Below, piece by piece: positions 10,390-23,746 of a stretch of 64,000 bases of DNA. The DNA lies in contig NC_087076.1 in the NCBI RefSeq assembly GCF_026151205.1, positions 7,292,902 to 7,356,901 on the forward strand. The letters are read 5' to 3'. The notes beneath the pieces are model-generated. The model was not told where the DNA came from. It saw nothing but the letters and a program-made list of their open reading frames with translations, and searched no databases. Each line of letters starts with the position of its first letter. The stretch's first letter is position 1. This stretch comes from Bolinopsis microptera. Taxonomy: Eukaryota; Ctenophora; Tentaculata; Lobata; Bolinopsidae. The position numbers and the translations under genes are program-made.

Positions 10390-13300
10390 AGGTGGGAAGT
10401 TTAGGTGGGAAGTTTAGGTGGGAAGTTTAGGTGGGAAGTTTAGGTGGGAAGTTTAGGTGGGAAGTTTAGGTGGGAAGCTTAGGTGGGAAGTTTAGGTGGG
10501 AAGTTTAGGTGGGAACTTTATGTGGGAAGTTAAGGTGGGTAGTTTAAGTGGGAAGTTTAGGTGGAAAGTTTAGGTGAGAAGTTTAGATGAGAAGTTTAGG
10601 TGGGAAGTTTAGGTGGGAAGTTTAGGTGGGAAGTTTATGTGGGAAGTTTAGGTGGGAAGTTAAGGTGGGAAGTTTAGGTTGGAAGTTTAGGTGGGAAGTT
10701 TAGGTGGGAAGTTTAGGTGGGAAGTTTAGGTGGGAAGTTTAGGTGGGAAGTTTAGGTGGGAAGTTTAGGTGGGAAGTTTAGGTGAGAAGTTTAGGTGGGA
10801 AGTTTAGGTGCAAAGTTTAGGTGGGAAGTTTAGGTGGGAAGTTTACGTGGGAAGTTTAGGTGGGAAGTTTAGGTGGGAAGTTTAGGTGAGAAGTTTAGGT
10901 GGAAAGTTTAGGTGAGAAGTTTAGATGAGAAGTTTAGGTGGGAAGTTTAGGTGGGAGGTTTAGGTGGGAAGTTTAGGTGAGAAGTTTAGGTGGGAAGTTT
11001 AGGTGGGAAGTTTAGGTGGGAAGTTTAGGTGGGAAGTTTAGGTGGGAAGTTTAGGTGGGAAGTTTGGGTGGGAAGTTTAGGTGGGAAGTTTAGGTGGGAA
11101 GTTAAGGTGGGAAGTTTAGGTGGGAAATTAAGGTGGGAAGTTAAGGTGGGAAGTTTAGGTGGGAAGTTTAGGTGAGAAGTTTAGATGAGAAGTTTAGGTG
11201 GGAAGTTTAGGTGGGAAGTTAAGGTGGGAAGTTTAAGTGGGAAGTTTAGGTGGGAAGTTTAGGTGGGAAGTTTAGGTGGGAAGTTTAGGTGGGAAGTTTA
11301 GGTGGGAAGCTTAGGTGGGAAGCTTAGGTGGGAAGTTTAGGTGGGAAGCTTAAGTGGGAAGCTTAGGTGGGAAGTTAAGGTGGGAAGTTTAAGTGGGAAG
11401 TTTAGGTGAGAAGTTTAGATGAGAGTTTAGGTGGGAAGTTTAGGTGGGAAGTTAAGGTGGGAAGTTTAAGTGGGAAGTTTAGGTGGGAAGTTTAGGTGGG
11501 AAGTTTAGGTGGGAAGCTTAGGTGGGAAGTTAAGGTGGGAAGTTTAGGTGGGAAGTTTAGGTGGAAAGGTTAGGTGGGAAGTTTAGGTGGGAAACTTAGG
11601 TGGGAAGCTTAGGTGGGAAGTTTAGGTGGGAAGCTTAAGTGGGAAGCTTAGGTGGGAAGTTTAGGTGGGAAGTTTAGGTGGGAAGTTTAGGTGGGAAGTT
11701 TAGGCGGGAAGTTTAGGTGGGAAGTTTAGGTGGGACGTTTAGATGAGAACTTTAGGTGGGAAGTTTAGGTGGGAAGTTTAGGTGGGAAGTTTAGGTGGGA
11801 TGTTTAGATGAGAACTTTAGGTGGGAAGTTTAGGTGGGAAGCTTAGGTGGGAAGTTTAGGTGGGAAGTTTAGGTGGGAAGTTTAGGTGGGAAGTTAAGGT
11901 GGGTAGTTTAGGTGGGAAGTTTTGGTGGGAAGTTTAGGTGGGAAGTTTAGGTGGGAAGTTTAGGTGGGAAGTTTAGGTGGGAAGTTTAGGTGGGAAGTTG
12001 AGGTGGGAAGTTTAGGTGGGAAGTTTAGGTGGGAAGTTTAGGTGAGAAGTTTAGGTGGGAAGTTTAGGTGGGAAGTTTAGGTGGGAAGTTAAGGTGGGAA
12101 GTTTAGGTGGGAAGTTTAAGTGGGAAGTTTAGGTGGGAAGTTAAGGTGGGAAGTTTAGGTGGGAAGTTTAGGTGGGAAGTTAAGGTGGGAAGTTTAGGTG
12201 GGAAGTTTAGGTGGGAAGTTTAGGTGGGAAGTTTAGGTGGAAAGTTTAGGTGGGAAGTTTAGGTGGGAATTTTAGGTGGGAAGTTTAGGTGAGAAGTTTA
12301 GATGAGAAGTTTAGGTGGGAAGTTTAGGTGGGAAGTTAAGATGGGAAGTTTAAGTGGGAAGTTTAGGTGGGAAGTTTAGGTGGGAAGTTTAGGTGGGAAG
12401 CTTAGGTGGGAAGTTAAGGTGAGAAGTTTAAGTGGGAAGTTTAGGTGGGAAGTTTAGGTGGGAAGTTTAGGTGGGAAGCTTAGGTGGGAAGCTTAGGTGG
12501 GAAGCTTAAGTGGGAAGTTTAGGTGGGAAGCTTAAGTGGGAAGCTTAGGTGGGAAGTTTAGATGGGAAGCTTAAGTGGGAAGTTAAGGTGAGAAGTTTAG
12601 GTGGGAAGTTTAGGTGGGAAGTTTAGGTGGGAAGTTTAGGTGGGAAGTTTAGGTGGGAAGTTTAGGTGGGAAGTTTAGGTGGAAAGCTTAGGTGGGAAGC
12701 TTAGGTGGGAAGCTTAGGTGGGAAGTTTAGGTGGGAAGCTTAGGTGGGAAGCTTAGGTGGGAAGTTTAGGTGGGAAGTTAAGGTGGGAAGTTTAGGCGGG
12801 AAGTTTAGGTGGGAAGTTTAGGTGGGAAGTTTAGATGAGAACTTTAGGTGGGAAGTTTAAGTGGGAAGTTTAGGTGGGAAGTTTAGGTGGGAAGTTTAGG
12901 TGGGAAGTTTAGGTGGGAAGTTTAGATGAGAACTTTAGGTGGGAAGTTTAGGTGGGAAGCTTAGGTGGGAAGTTAAGGTGAGAAGCTTAGGTGGGAAGTT
13001 TAGGTGGGAAGTTTAGGTGGGAAGTTTAGGTGGGAAGCTTAGGTGGGAAGCTTAGGTGGGAAGTTTAGGTGGGAAGCTTAAGTGGGAAGCTTAGGTGGGA
13101 AGTTGAGGTGGGAAGTTAAGGTGGGAAGTTTAGGTGGGAAGTTTAGGTGGGAAGTTTAGGTGGGAAGTTTAGGTGGGAAGCTTAGGTGGGAAGTTTAGGT
13201 GGGAAGCTTAAGTGGGAAGCTTAGGTGGGAAGTTTAGGTGGGAAGTTAAGGTGGGAAGTTTAGGTGGAAAGTTTAGGTGGGAAGTTTAGGTGGGAAGTTT

Positions 13301-16300
13301 AGGTGGGAAGTTTAGGTGGGAAGTTAAAGTGGGAAGTTTAGGTGGGAAGTTTAGGTGGGAAGCTTAGGTGGGAAGTTAAGGTGAGAAGCTTAGGTGGGAA
13401 GTTTAGGTGGGAAGTTTAGGTGGGAAGTTTAGGTGGGAAGTTTAGGTGGAAAGTTTAGGTAAGAAGTTTAGATGAGAAGTTTAGGTGGGAAGTTTAGGTG
13501 GGAAGTTAAGGTGGGAAGTTTAGGTGGGAAGTTTAGGTGGGAAGTTTAGGTGGGAAGTTAAGGTGGGAAGTTTAGGTGAGAAGTTCAGGTGGGAAGTTTA
13601 GGTGGGAAGTTAAGGTGGGAATTTTAGGTGGGAAGTTGAGGTGGGAAGTTTAGGTGGGAAGTTTAGGTGGGAAGTTTAGGTGGGAAGTTTAGGTGGGAAG
13701 TTTAGGTGGGAAGTTTAGATGGGAAGTTTAGGTGGGAAGTTAAGGTGGGAAGCTTAGGTGGGAAGTTTAGGTGGGAAGTTTAGGTAGGAAGTTTAGGTGA
13801 GAAGTTTAGGTGGGTAGTTTAGGTGGGAAGTTTAGGTGGGAAGTTTAGGTGGGAAGTTTAGGTGGGAAGTTTAGGTGGGAAGTTTAGGTGGGAAGTTTAG
13901 GTGGAAGTTTAGGTGAGAAGTTTAGGTGGGAAGTTTAGGTGGGAAGTTAAGGTGGGAAGTTTAGGTGGGAAGTTTAGGTGGGAAGTTTAGGTGGGAAGTT
14001 AGGTGGGAAGTTTAGGTGGGAAGTTTAGGTGGGAAGTTTAGGTGGGAAGTTTAGGTGGGAAGTTTAGGTGGGAAGTTTAGGTGGGAAGTTTAGGTGGGAA
14101 GTTTAGGTGGGAAGTTTAGGTGGGAAGTTTAGGTGGGAAGTTTAGGTGGGAAGTTTAGGTGGGAAGTTTAGGTGGGAAGCTTAGGTGGGAAGTTTAGGTG
14201 GGAAGTTTAGGTGGGAAGTTTAGGTGGGAAGTTTAGGTGGGAAGTTTAGGTGGGAAGCTTAGGTGGGAAGTTTAGGTGGGAAGTTTAGGTGGGAAGTTTA
14301 GGTGGGAAGTTAAGGTGGGAAGTTTAGGTGGGAAGTTTAGGTGGGAAGTTTAGGTGGGAAGTTTAGGTGGGAAGTTTAGGTGGGAAGTTAAGGTGGGAAG
14401 TTTAGGTGAGAAGTTTAGGTGGGAAGTTTACGTGGGAAGTTTAGGTGGAAAGTTTAGGTGGGAAGTTTAGGTGGGAAGTTTATGTGGGAAGTTAAGGTGG
14501 GAAGTTTAGGTGGGAAGTTAAGGTGGGAAGTTTAGGTGGGAAGTTAAGGTGGGAAGTTTAGGTGGGAATTTTAGGTGGGAAGTTTAGGTGGGAAGTTTAG
14601 GTGGGAAGTTTAGGTGGGAAGTTTAGGTGGGAAGTTTATGTGGGAAGTTAAGGTGGGAAGTTTAGGTGGGAAGTTAAGGTGGGAAGTTTAGGTGGGAAGT
14701 TTAGGTGGGAAGTTTAGGTGGGAAGTTAAGGTGGAAAGTTTAGGTGAGAAGTTTAGGTGGGAAGTTTAGGTGGGAAGTTTAAGTGGGAAGTTAAGATGGG
14801 AAGTTTAGGTGGGAAGTTGAGGTGGGAAGTTTAGGTGGGAAGTTTAGGTGGGAAGTTTAGGTGGGAAGTTTAGGTGGAAAGTTTACGTGGGAAGTTTAGG
14901 TGGGAAGTTTATGTGGGAAGTTAAGGTGGGAAGTTTAGGTGGGAAGTTAAGGTGGGAAGTTTAGGTGGGAAGTTAAGGTGGGAAGTTTAGGTGGGAATTT
15001 TAGGTGGGAAATTTAGGTGGGAAGTTTAGGTGGGAAGTTTAGGTGGGAAGTTAAGGTGGGAAGTTTAGGTGGGAAATTTAGGTGGGAAGTTTAGGTGGGA
15101 AGTTTAGGTGGGAAGTTAAGGTGGGAAGTTTAGGTGGGAAGTTAAGGTGGGAAGTTTAGGTGGGAAGTTTAGGTGGGAAGTTTAGGTGGGAAGTTAAGGT
15201 GGGAAGTTTAGGTGGGCAGTTTAGGTGGGAAGTTTAGGTGGGAAGTTAAGGTGGGAAGTTTAGGTGGGAAGTTTAGGTGGGAAGTTTAGGTGGGAAGTTT
15301 AGGTGGGAAGTTAAAGTGTGAAGTTTAGGTGGGAAGTTAAGGTGGGAAGTTTAGGTGGGAAATTAAGGTGGGAAGTTTAGGTGGGAATTTTAGGTGGGAA
15401 GTTTAGGTGGGAAGTTTAGGTGGGAAGTTTAGGTGGGAAGTTTAGGTGGGAAGTTTATGTGGTAAGTTAAGGTGGGAAGTTTAGGTGGGAAGTTTAGGTG
15501 GGAAGTTTATGTGGGAAGTTTAGGTGGGAAGTTTAGGTGGGAAGTTTAGGTGGGAAGTTTAGGTGGGAAGTTTAGGTGGGCAGTTAAGGTGGGAAGTTTA
15601 GGTGGGAAGATAAGGTGGGAAGTTTAGGTGGGAAGTTTAGGTGGGAAGTTTATGTGGGAAGTTAAGGTGGGAAGTTTAGGTGGGAAGTTTAGGTGGGAAG
15701 TTTAGGTGGGAAGCTTAGGTGGGAAGTTTAGGTGGGAAGTTTATGTGGGAAGTTAAGGTGGGAAGTTTAAGTGGGAAGTTTAGGTGGGAAGTTTAGGTGG
15801 GAAGCTTAGGTGGGAAGCTTAGGTGGGAAGTTTAGGTGGGAAGTTTAGGTGGGAAGTTTAGGTGGGAAGTTTAAGTGGGAAGTTTAGGTGGGAAGTTTAG
15901 GTGGGAAGTTAAGGTGGGAAGTTTAGGTGGGAAGTTTAGGTGGGAAGTTTAGGTGGGAAGTTTAGGTGGGAAGTTTAGGTGGGAAGTTTAGGTGGGAAGT
16001 TTAGGTGAGAAGTTTAGGTGGTTAGCTTAGGTGGGAAGGTTAGGTGGGAAGTTTAGGTGGGAAGTTTAGGTGGGAAGTTTAGGTGGGAAGTTTAGGTGAG
16101 AAGTTTAGGTGGGAAGTTTAGGTGGGAAGTTTAGGTGAAAAGTTTAGGTGGGAAGTTAAGGTGGGAAGTTTAGGTTGGAAGTTTAGGTGGGAAGCTTAGG
16201 TGGGAAGTTTAGGTGGGAAGCTTAAGTGGGAAGCTTAGGTGGGAAGTTTAGGTGGGAAGTTAAGGTGGGAAGTTTAGGTGGGAAGTTTAGGTGGGAAGTT

Positions 16301-19300
16301 TAGGTGGGAAATTTAGGTGGGAAGTTTAGGTGGGAAGTTAAGTGGGAAGTTTAGGTGGGAAGTTTAGGTGGGAAGTTTAGGTGGGAAGCTTAGGTGGTAA
16401 GTTAAGGTGAGAAGCTTAGGTGGGAAGTTTAGGTGGGAAGTTTAGGTGGGAAGTTTAGGTGGGAAGTTTAGGTGGGAAGCTTAGGTGGGAAGCTTAGGTG
16501 GGAAGATTAGGTGGGAAGCTTAAGTGGGAAGCTTAGGTGGGAAGTTAAGGTGGGAAGTTTAGGTGGGAAGTTTAGGTGGGAAGTTTAGGTCGGAAGTTTA
16601 GGTGGGAAACTTAGGTGGGAAGTTTAGGTGGGAAGTTTAGGTGGAAGTTTAGGTGGGAAGTTAAGGTGGGAAGTTTAGGTGGGAAGTTAAGGTGGGAAGT
16701 TTAGGTGAGAAGTTTAGGTGGGAAGTTTAGGTGGGAAGTTTAGGTGGAAAGTTTAGGTGGAAGTTTAGGTAGAAGTTTAGATGAGAAGTTTAGGTGGGAA
16801 GTTTAGGTGGGAAGTTAAGGTGGGAAGTTTAGGTTGGAAGTTTAGGTGGGAAGTTTAGGTGGGAAGTGAAGGTGGGAAGTTTAGGTGAGAAGTTTAGGTG
16901 GGAAGTTTAGGTGGGAAGTTTAGGTGGGAAGTTAAGGTGGGAAGTTTAGGTGGGAAGTTGAGGTGGGAAGTTTAGATGGGAAGTTTAGGTGGGAAGTTTA
17001 GGTGGGAAGTTTAGGTGGGAAGTTTAGATGGGAAGTTTAGGTGGGAAGTTAAGGTGGGAAGCTTAGGTGGGAAGTTTAGGTGGGAAGTTTAGGTAGGAAG
17101 TTTAGGTGAGAAGTTTAGGTGGGAAGTTTAGGTGGGAAGCTTAGGTGGGAAGTTTAGGTGGGAAGTTTAGGTGGGAAGTTTAGGTGGAAAGTTAAGGTGG
17201 GAAGTTTAGGTGGGAAGTTTAGGTGGGAAGTTTAGGTGGGAAGTTTAGGTGGGAAGTTTAGGTGGGAAGTTAAGGTGGGAAGTTTAGGTGAGAAGTTTGG
17301 ATGGGAAGTTTACGTGGGAAGTTTAGGTGGAAAGTTTACGTGGGAAGTTTAGGTGGGAAGTTTATGTGGGAAGTTAAGGTGGGAAGTTTAGGTGGGAAGT
17401 TAAGGTGGGAAGTTTAGGTGGGAAGTTAAGGTGGGAAGTTTAGGTGGGAAGTTTAGGTGGGAAGTTTAGGTGGGAAGTTTAGGTGGGAAGTTTAGGTGGG
17501 AAGTTTAGGTGGGAAGTTAAGGTGGGAAGTTTATGTGGGAAGTTAAGGTGGGAAGTTTAGGTGGGAAGTTTAGGTGGAAGTTTAGGTGGGAAGTTTAGGT
17601 GGGAAGTTTAGGTGGGAAGTTTAGGTGGGAAGTTTAGGTGGGCAGTTTAGGTGGGCAGTTTAGGTGGGAAGTTAAGGTGGGAAGTTTAGGTGGGAAGTTA
17701 AGGTGGGAAGTTTAGGTGGGAAGTTAAGGTGGGAAGTTTAGGTGGGAAGTTAAGGTGGGAAGTTTAGGTGGGAAGTTTAGGTGGGAAGCTTAGGTGGGAA
17801 GTTTAGGTGGGAAGCTTAAGTGGGAAGCTTAGGTGGGAAGTTTAGGTGGGAAGTTTAGGTGGGAAGTTTAGGTGGGAAGTTTAGGTGGGAAATTTAGGTG
17901 GGAAGTTTAGGTGGGAAGTTAAAGTGGGAAGTTTAGGTGGGAAGTTTAGGTGGGAAGTTTAGGTGGGAAGCTTAGGTGGTAAGTTAAGGTGAGAAGCTTA
18001 GGTGGGAAGTTTAGGTGGGAAGTTTAGGTGGGAAGTTTAGGTGGGAAGTTTAGGTGGGAAGCTTAGGTGGGAAGCTTAGGTGGGAAGATTAGGTGGGAAG
18101 CTTAAGTGGGAAGCTTAGGTGGGAAGTTAAGGTGGGAAGTTTAGGTAGGAAGTTTAGGTGGGAAGTTTAGGTCGGAAGTTTAGGTGGGAAACTTAGGTGG
18201 GAAGTTTAGGTGGGAAGTTTAGGTGGAAAGTTTAGGTGGGAAGTTAAGGTGGGAAGTTTAGGTGGGAAGTTAAGGTGGGAAGTTTAGGTGAGAAGTTTAG
18301 GTGGGAAGTTTAGGTGGGAAGTTTAGGTGGAAAGTTTAGGTGGAAAGTTTAGGTAAGAAGTTTAGATGAGAAGTTTAGGTGGGAAGTTTAGGTGGGAAGT
18401 TAAGGTGGGAAGTTTAGGTGGGAAGTTTAGGTGGGAAGTTTAGGTGGGAAGTTAAGGTGGGAAGTTTAGGTGGGAAGTTTAGGTGGGAAGTTTAGGTGGG
18501 AAGTTTAGGTGGGAAGTTAAGGTGGGAAGTTTAGGTGGGAAGTTTAGGTGGGAAGTTTAGGTGGGAAGTTTAGGTGGGAAGTTTAGGTGGGAAGTTTAGG
18601 TGGGAAGTTTAGATGGGAAGTTTAGGTGGGAAGTTAAGGTGGGAAGCTTAGGTGGGAAGTTTAGGTGGGAAGTTTAGGTGGGAAGTTTAGGTGGGAAGTT
18701 TAGGTGGGAAGTTTAGATGGGAAGCTTAGGTGGGAAGTTTAGGTGGGAAGTTTAGGTGGGAAGTTTAGGTGGGAAGTTAAGGTGGGAAGTTTAGGTGGGA
18801 AGTTTAGGTGGGAAGTTTAGGTGGGAAGTTTAGGTGGGAAGTTTAGGTGGGAAGTTAAGGTGGGAAGTTAAGGTGAGAAGTTTGGATGGGAAGTTTACGT
18901 GGGAAGTTTAGGTGGGAAGTTTAGGTGGGAAGTTTAGGTGGGAAGTTTAGGAGGGAAGTTTAGGTGGGAAGTTTAGGTGGGAAGTTTAGGTGGGAAGTTT
19001 AGGTGGGAAGTTTTGGTGGGAAGTTTAGGTGGGAAGTTTAGGTGGGAAGTTTAGGTGGGAAGTTTAGGTGGGAAGTTTAGGTGGGAAGTTTAGATGGGAA
19101 GTTTAGGTGGGAAGTTAAGGTGGGAAGCTTAGGTGGGAAGTTTAGGTGGGAAGTTTAGGTAGGAAGTTTAGGTGAGAAGTTTAGGTGGGAAGTTTAGGTG
19201 GGAAGCTTAGGTGGGAAGTTTAGGTGGGAAGTTTAGGTGGGAAGTTTAGGTGGGAAGTTAAGGTGGGAAGTTTAGGTGGGAAGTTTAGGTGGGAAGTTTA

Positions 19301-22300
19301 GGTGGGAAGTTTAGGTGGGAAGTTTAGGTGGGAAGTTAAGGTGGGAAGTTTAGGTGAGAAGTTTAGGTGGGAAGTTTAGGTGGGAAGTTTAGGTGGAAAT
19401 TTACGTGGGAAGTTTAGGTGGGAAGTTTATGTGGGAAGTTAAGGTGGGAAGTTTAGGTGGGAAGTTAAGGTGGGAAGTTTAGGTGGGAAGTTTTGGTGGG
19501 AAGTTTAGGTGGGAAGTTTAGGTGGGAAGTTTAGGTGGGAAGTTTAGGTGGGAAGTTGAGGTGGGAAGTTTAGGTGGGAAGTTTAGGTGGGAAGTTTAGG
19601 TGGGAAGTTTAGGTGGGAAGTTTAGGTGGGAAGTTAAGGTGGGAAGTTTAGGTGGGAAGTTTAGGTGGGAAGTTTAGGTGGGAAGTTGAGGTGGGAAGTT
19701 TAGGTGGGAAGTTTAGGTGGGAAGTTTAGGTGGGAAGTTTAGGTGGGAAGTTTAGGTGGGAAGTTTAGGTGGGAAGTTAAGGTGGGAAGTTTAGGTGGGA
19801 AGTTTAGGTGGGAAGTTTAGGTGGGAAGTTAAGGTGGGAAGTTTAGGTGGGAAGTTAAGGTGGGAAGTTTAGGTGGGAAGTTTAGGTGGGAAGTTTAGGT
19901 GGGAAGTTAAGGTGGGAAGTTTACGTGGGAAGTTTAGGTGGGAAGTTTAGGTGGGAAGTTTAGGTGGGAAGTTTAGGTGGGAAGTTTAGGTGGGAAGTTA
20001 AGGTGGGAAGTTTAGGTGGGAAGTTTAGGTGGGAAGCTTAGGTGGGAAGTTTAGGTGGGAAGTTTAGGTGGGAAGCTTAGGTGGGAAGGTTAGGTGGGAA
20101 GTTTAGGTGGGAAGTTTAGGTGGGAAGTTTAGGTGAGAAGTTTAGGTGGGAAGTTTAGGTGGGAAGTTTAGGTGGGAAGTTAAGGTGGGAAGTTTAGGTG
20201 GGAAGTTTAGGTGGGAAGTTTAGGTGGGAAGTTTAGGTGGGAAGTTAAGGTGGGAAGTTTAGGTGGGAAGTTTAGGTGGGAAGTTTAGGTGGGAAGTTTA
20301 GGTGGGAAGTTTAGGTGGGAAGCTTAGGTGGGAAGCTTAGGTGGGAAGTTTAGGTGGGAAGTTTAGGTGGGAAGTTTAGGTGGGAAGTTTAGGTGGGAAG
20401 TTTAGGTGGGAAGTTTAGGTGGGAAGTTAAGGTGGGTAGTTTAGGTGGGAAGTTTAGGTGGGAAGTTTAGGTGGGAAGTTAAGGTGGGAAGTTTAGGTGG
20501 GAAGTTTAGGTGGGAAGTTTAGGTGGGAAGTTTAGGTGGGAAGTTAAGGTGGGAAGTTTAGGTGGGAAGTTAGGTGGGAAGTTTAGGTGGGAAGTTTAGG
20601 TGGGAAGTTTAGGTGGGAAGTTTAGGTGGGAAGTTTAGGTGGGAAGTTTAGGTGGGAAGTTTAGGTGGGAAGTTTAGGTGGGAAGTTTAGGTGGGAAGTT
20701 TAGGTGGGAAGTTTAGGTGGAAGTTTAGGTGGGAAGTTTAGGTGGGAAGTTTAGGTGGGAAGTTAAGGTGGGAAGTTTAGGTGGGAAGTTTAGGTGGGAA
20801 GTTTAGGTGGGAAGTTTAGGTGGGAAGTTAAGGTGGGAAGTTTAGGTGGGAAGTTTAGGTGGGAAGTTTAGGTGGGAAGTTTAGGTGGGAAGTTTAGGTG
20901 GGAAGTTTAGGTGGGAAGCTTAGGTGGGAAGCTTAGGTGGGAAGTTTAGGTGGGAAGTTTAGGTGGGAAGTTTAGGTTGGAAGTTTAGGTGGGAAGTTTA
21001 GGTGGGAAGTTTAGGTGGGAAGTTAAGGTGGGTAGTTTAGGTGGGAAGTTTAGGTGGGAAGTTTAGGTGGGAAGTTAAGGTGGGAAGTTTAGGTGGGAAG
21101 TTTAGGTGGGAAGTTTAGGTGGGAAGTTTAGGTGGGAAGTTAAGGTGGGAAGTTTAGGTGGGAAGTTTAGGTGGAAAGTTTAGGTGGGAAGTTAAGGTGG
21201 GAAGTTTAGGTGGGAAGTTTAGGTGGGAAGCTTAGGTGGGAAGCTTAGGTGGGAAGTTTAGGTGGGAAGTTTAGGTGGGAAGTTTAGGTTGGAAGTTTAG
21301 GTGGGAAGTTTAGGTGGGAAGTTTAGGTGGGAAGTTAAGGTGGGTAGTTTAGGTGGGAAGTTTAGGTGGGAAGTTTAGGTGGGAAGTTTAGGTGGGAAGT
21401 TTAGGTGCGAAGTTTAGGTGGGAAGTTTAGGTGGGAAGTTTATGTGGGAAGTTAAGGTGGGAAGTTTAGGTGAGAAGTTTAGGTGGGAAGTTTAGGTGGG
21501 AAGCTTAGGTGGGAAGTTTAGGTGGGAAGTTTAGGTGGGAAGTTTAGGTGAGAAGTTTAGGTGAGAAGTTTAAGTGAGAAGTTTAGGTGGGAAGTTTAGG
21601 TGGGAAGTTAAGGTGGGAAGTTTAAGTGAGAAGTTTAGGTGGAAAGTTTAGGTGGGAAGTTAAGGTGGGAAGTTTAGGTGGGAAATTTAGGTGGGAAGTT
21701 TAGGTGGGAAGTTTAGGTGGGAAGTTTAGACGGGAAGTTTAGGTGGGAAGTTTAGGTGGGAAGTTTAGGTGGGAAGTTTAGGTGAGAAGTTTAGGTGGGA
21801 AGTTTAGGCGAGAAGTTTAGGTGGGAAGTTCAGGTGGGAAGTTTAGGTGGGAAGTTTAGGTGGGAAGTTTAGGTGGGAAGTTTAGGTGGGAAGTTTAGGT
21901 GAGAAGTTTAGGTGGGAAGTTTAGGTGAGAAGTTTAGGTGGGAAGCTTATGTGGGAAGGTTAGGTGGGAAGTTTAGGTGGGAAGTTTAGGTGGGAAGTTT
22001 AGGTGGGAAGTTTAGGTGGGAAGTTTAGGTGGGAAGTTTAGGTGGGAAGTTTAGGTGGGAAGTTTAGGTGGGAAGTTTAGGTGGGAAGTTTAGGTGGGAA
22101 GTTTAGGTGGGAAGCTTAGGTGGGAAGGTTATGTGGGAAGTTTAGGTGGGAAGTTTAGGTGGGAAGTTTAGGTGGGAAGTTTAGGTGAGAAGTTTAGGTG
22201 GGAAGTTTAGGTGGGAAGTTTAGGTTGGAAGCTTAGGTGGGAAGTTTAGGTGGGAAGTTTAGGTGGGAAGTTTAGGTGAGAAGTTTAGGTGGGAAGTTTA

Positions 22301-23166
22301 AGTGAGAAGTTTAGGTGGGAAGTTTAGGTGGGAAGTTAAGGTGGGAAGTTTAAGTGAGAAGTTTAGGTGGGAAGTTTAGGCTGGAAGTTAAGGTGGGAAG
22401 TTTAGGTGGGAAGTTTAGGTGGGAAGTTTAGGTGGGAAGTTTAGGTGGGAAGTTTAGGTGGGAAGTTTAGACGGGAAGTTTAGGTGGGAAGTTTAGGTGG
22501 GAAGTTTAGGTGGGAAGTTTAGGTGGGAAGTTTAGGTGGGAAGTTTAGGTGGGAAGTTTAGGTGGGAAGTTTAGGTGGGAAGTTTAGGTGGGAAGTTTAG
22601 GTGGGAAGTTTAGGTGGGAAGTTTAGGTGGGAAGTTTAGGTGGGAAGTTTAGGTGGGAAGTTTAGGTGGGAAGTTTAGGTGGGAAGTTTAGGTGGGAAGT
22701 TTAGGTGGGAAGTTTAGGTGGGAAGTTTAGGTGGGAAGTTTAGGTGGGAAGTTCAGGTGAGAAGTTCAGGTGGGAAGTTTAGGTGGGAAGTTTAGGTGGG
22801 AAGTTTAGGTGGGAAGTTTAGGTGGGAAGTTTAGGTGGGAAGTTTAGGTGGGAAGTTTAGGTGGGAAGTTTAGGTGGGAAGTTTAGGTGGGAAGTTTAGG
22901 TGGGAAGTTTAGGTGGGTAGTTTAGGTGGGAAGTTTAGGTGGGAAGTTTAGGTGGGAACTTTAGGTGAGAAGTTTAGGTGGGAAGTTTAGGTGGGAAGTT
23001 TAGGTGGGAAGTTTAGGTGGGAAGTTTAGGTGGGAAGTTTAGGTGGGAAGTTTAGGTGGGAAGTTTAGGTGGGAAGTTTAGGTGAGAAGTTTAGGTGGGA
23101 AGTTTAGGTGGGAAGTTTAGGTGGGAAGTTTAGGTGGGAAGTTTAGGTGGGAAGTTTAGGTGGGAC
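10390..23166. repeat. 13-bp satellite array (ggtgggaagttta), ~12.8 kb, ~980 copies
   Basis: The 13-bp unit ggtgggaagttta is repeated almost without interruption. Common single-base variants are gaagcttag, gaagttaag, gtgagaag and gatgagaag, and rare 12-bp units occur. Variant patterns recur in blocks, showing local amplification of longer segments (see findings). The array has no open frame because the unit carries a TAG that falls in each frame in turn. The G-rich strand is the plus strand throughout. The same unit appears reverse-complemented at 26430-26727 and 27155-27243. Confidence 0.99.
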
Positions 23167-23746
23167 TTTGGATCACATCACTCTTAACTTAGAATTTCAC
23201 CTTATGGATGAGTTCAATTTCCGAGCGTTTAGGTGGGAAGTTTAGGTGGGACTCCTAGAGGATCGTGTGATTGGTCCATGAATATTGTCAAGGACAGATT
23301 GTGGTGATAATCACTTAACTTGAGTTAACCAATGAATATGTCAAAACTGCCATTACTTACTATGACACTATTATGTATTATCTACTTATTAATCGAGTTG
23401 CAATACAACGTGTTTCAAGGATTTCAAAGGATTTCAAAGGATTTCAAAATAAAATGATCATTACAATAAACATTGTGTCGGATCTAAATTTTAAAAAATA
23501 AAGATAAAATGAAAGTCAAAAACGAAAAAACCGAAACCTGTCCTGAAAAATGCACGGTTGACGGTTATAGTCTAAAAAGTTTAAAAACCGAGCTATTCTA
23601 AAAAGGAATGTTCATGACGCGAACAACCAGTCCTTTGTGTCCATGCCTAAGATCCACACATAAATTCCACACTAAATCAAAAGTGTGAAACGCACACGAA
23701 AAATAACACACTGTCGGATCCACGTTTCGCATGTTGAGTCCGTGAG
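23167..23746. other. Spacer between the 13-bp array and the retrotransposon
   Basis: Unique sequence with a two-unit remnant of the 13-bp repeat at 23226-23251. The first ~30 bp (from gactttggatcacatcactc) are an exact reverse complement of sequence near 26462-26491. AT-rich further on, with three tandem copies of ggatttcaaa at 23417-23447. Confidence 0.7.

Noticed and set aside
10390-23166. CRISPR-like or telomeric array
   Set aside because: Units are contiguous without spacers, and the period is 13 bp, not a telomeric hexamer; the context is eukaryotic.
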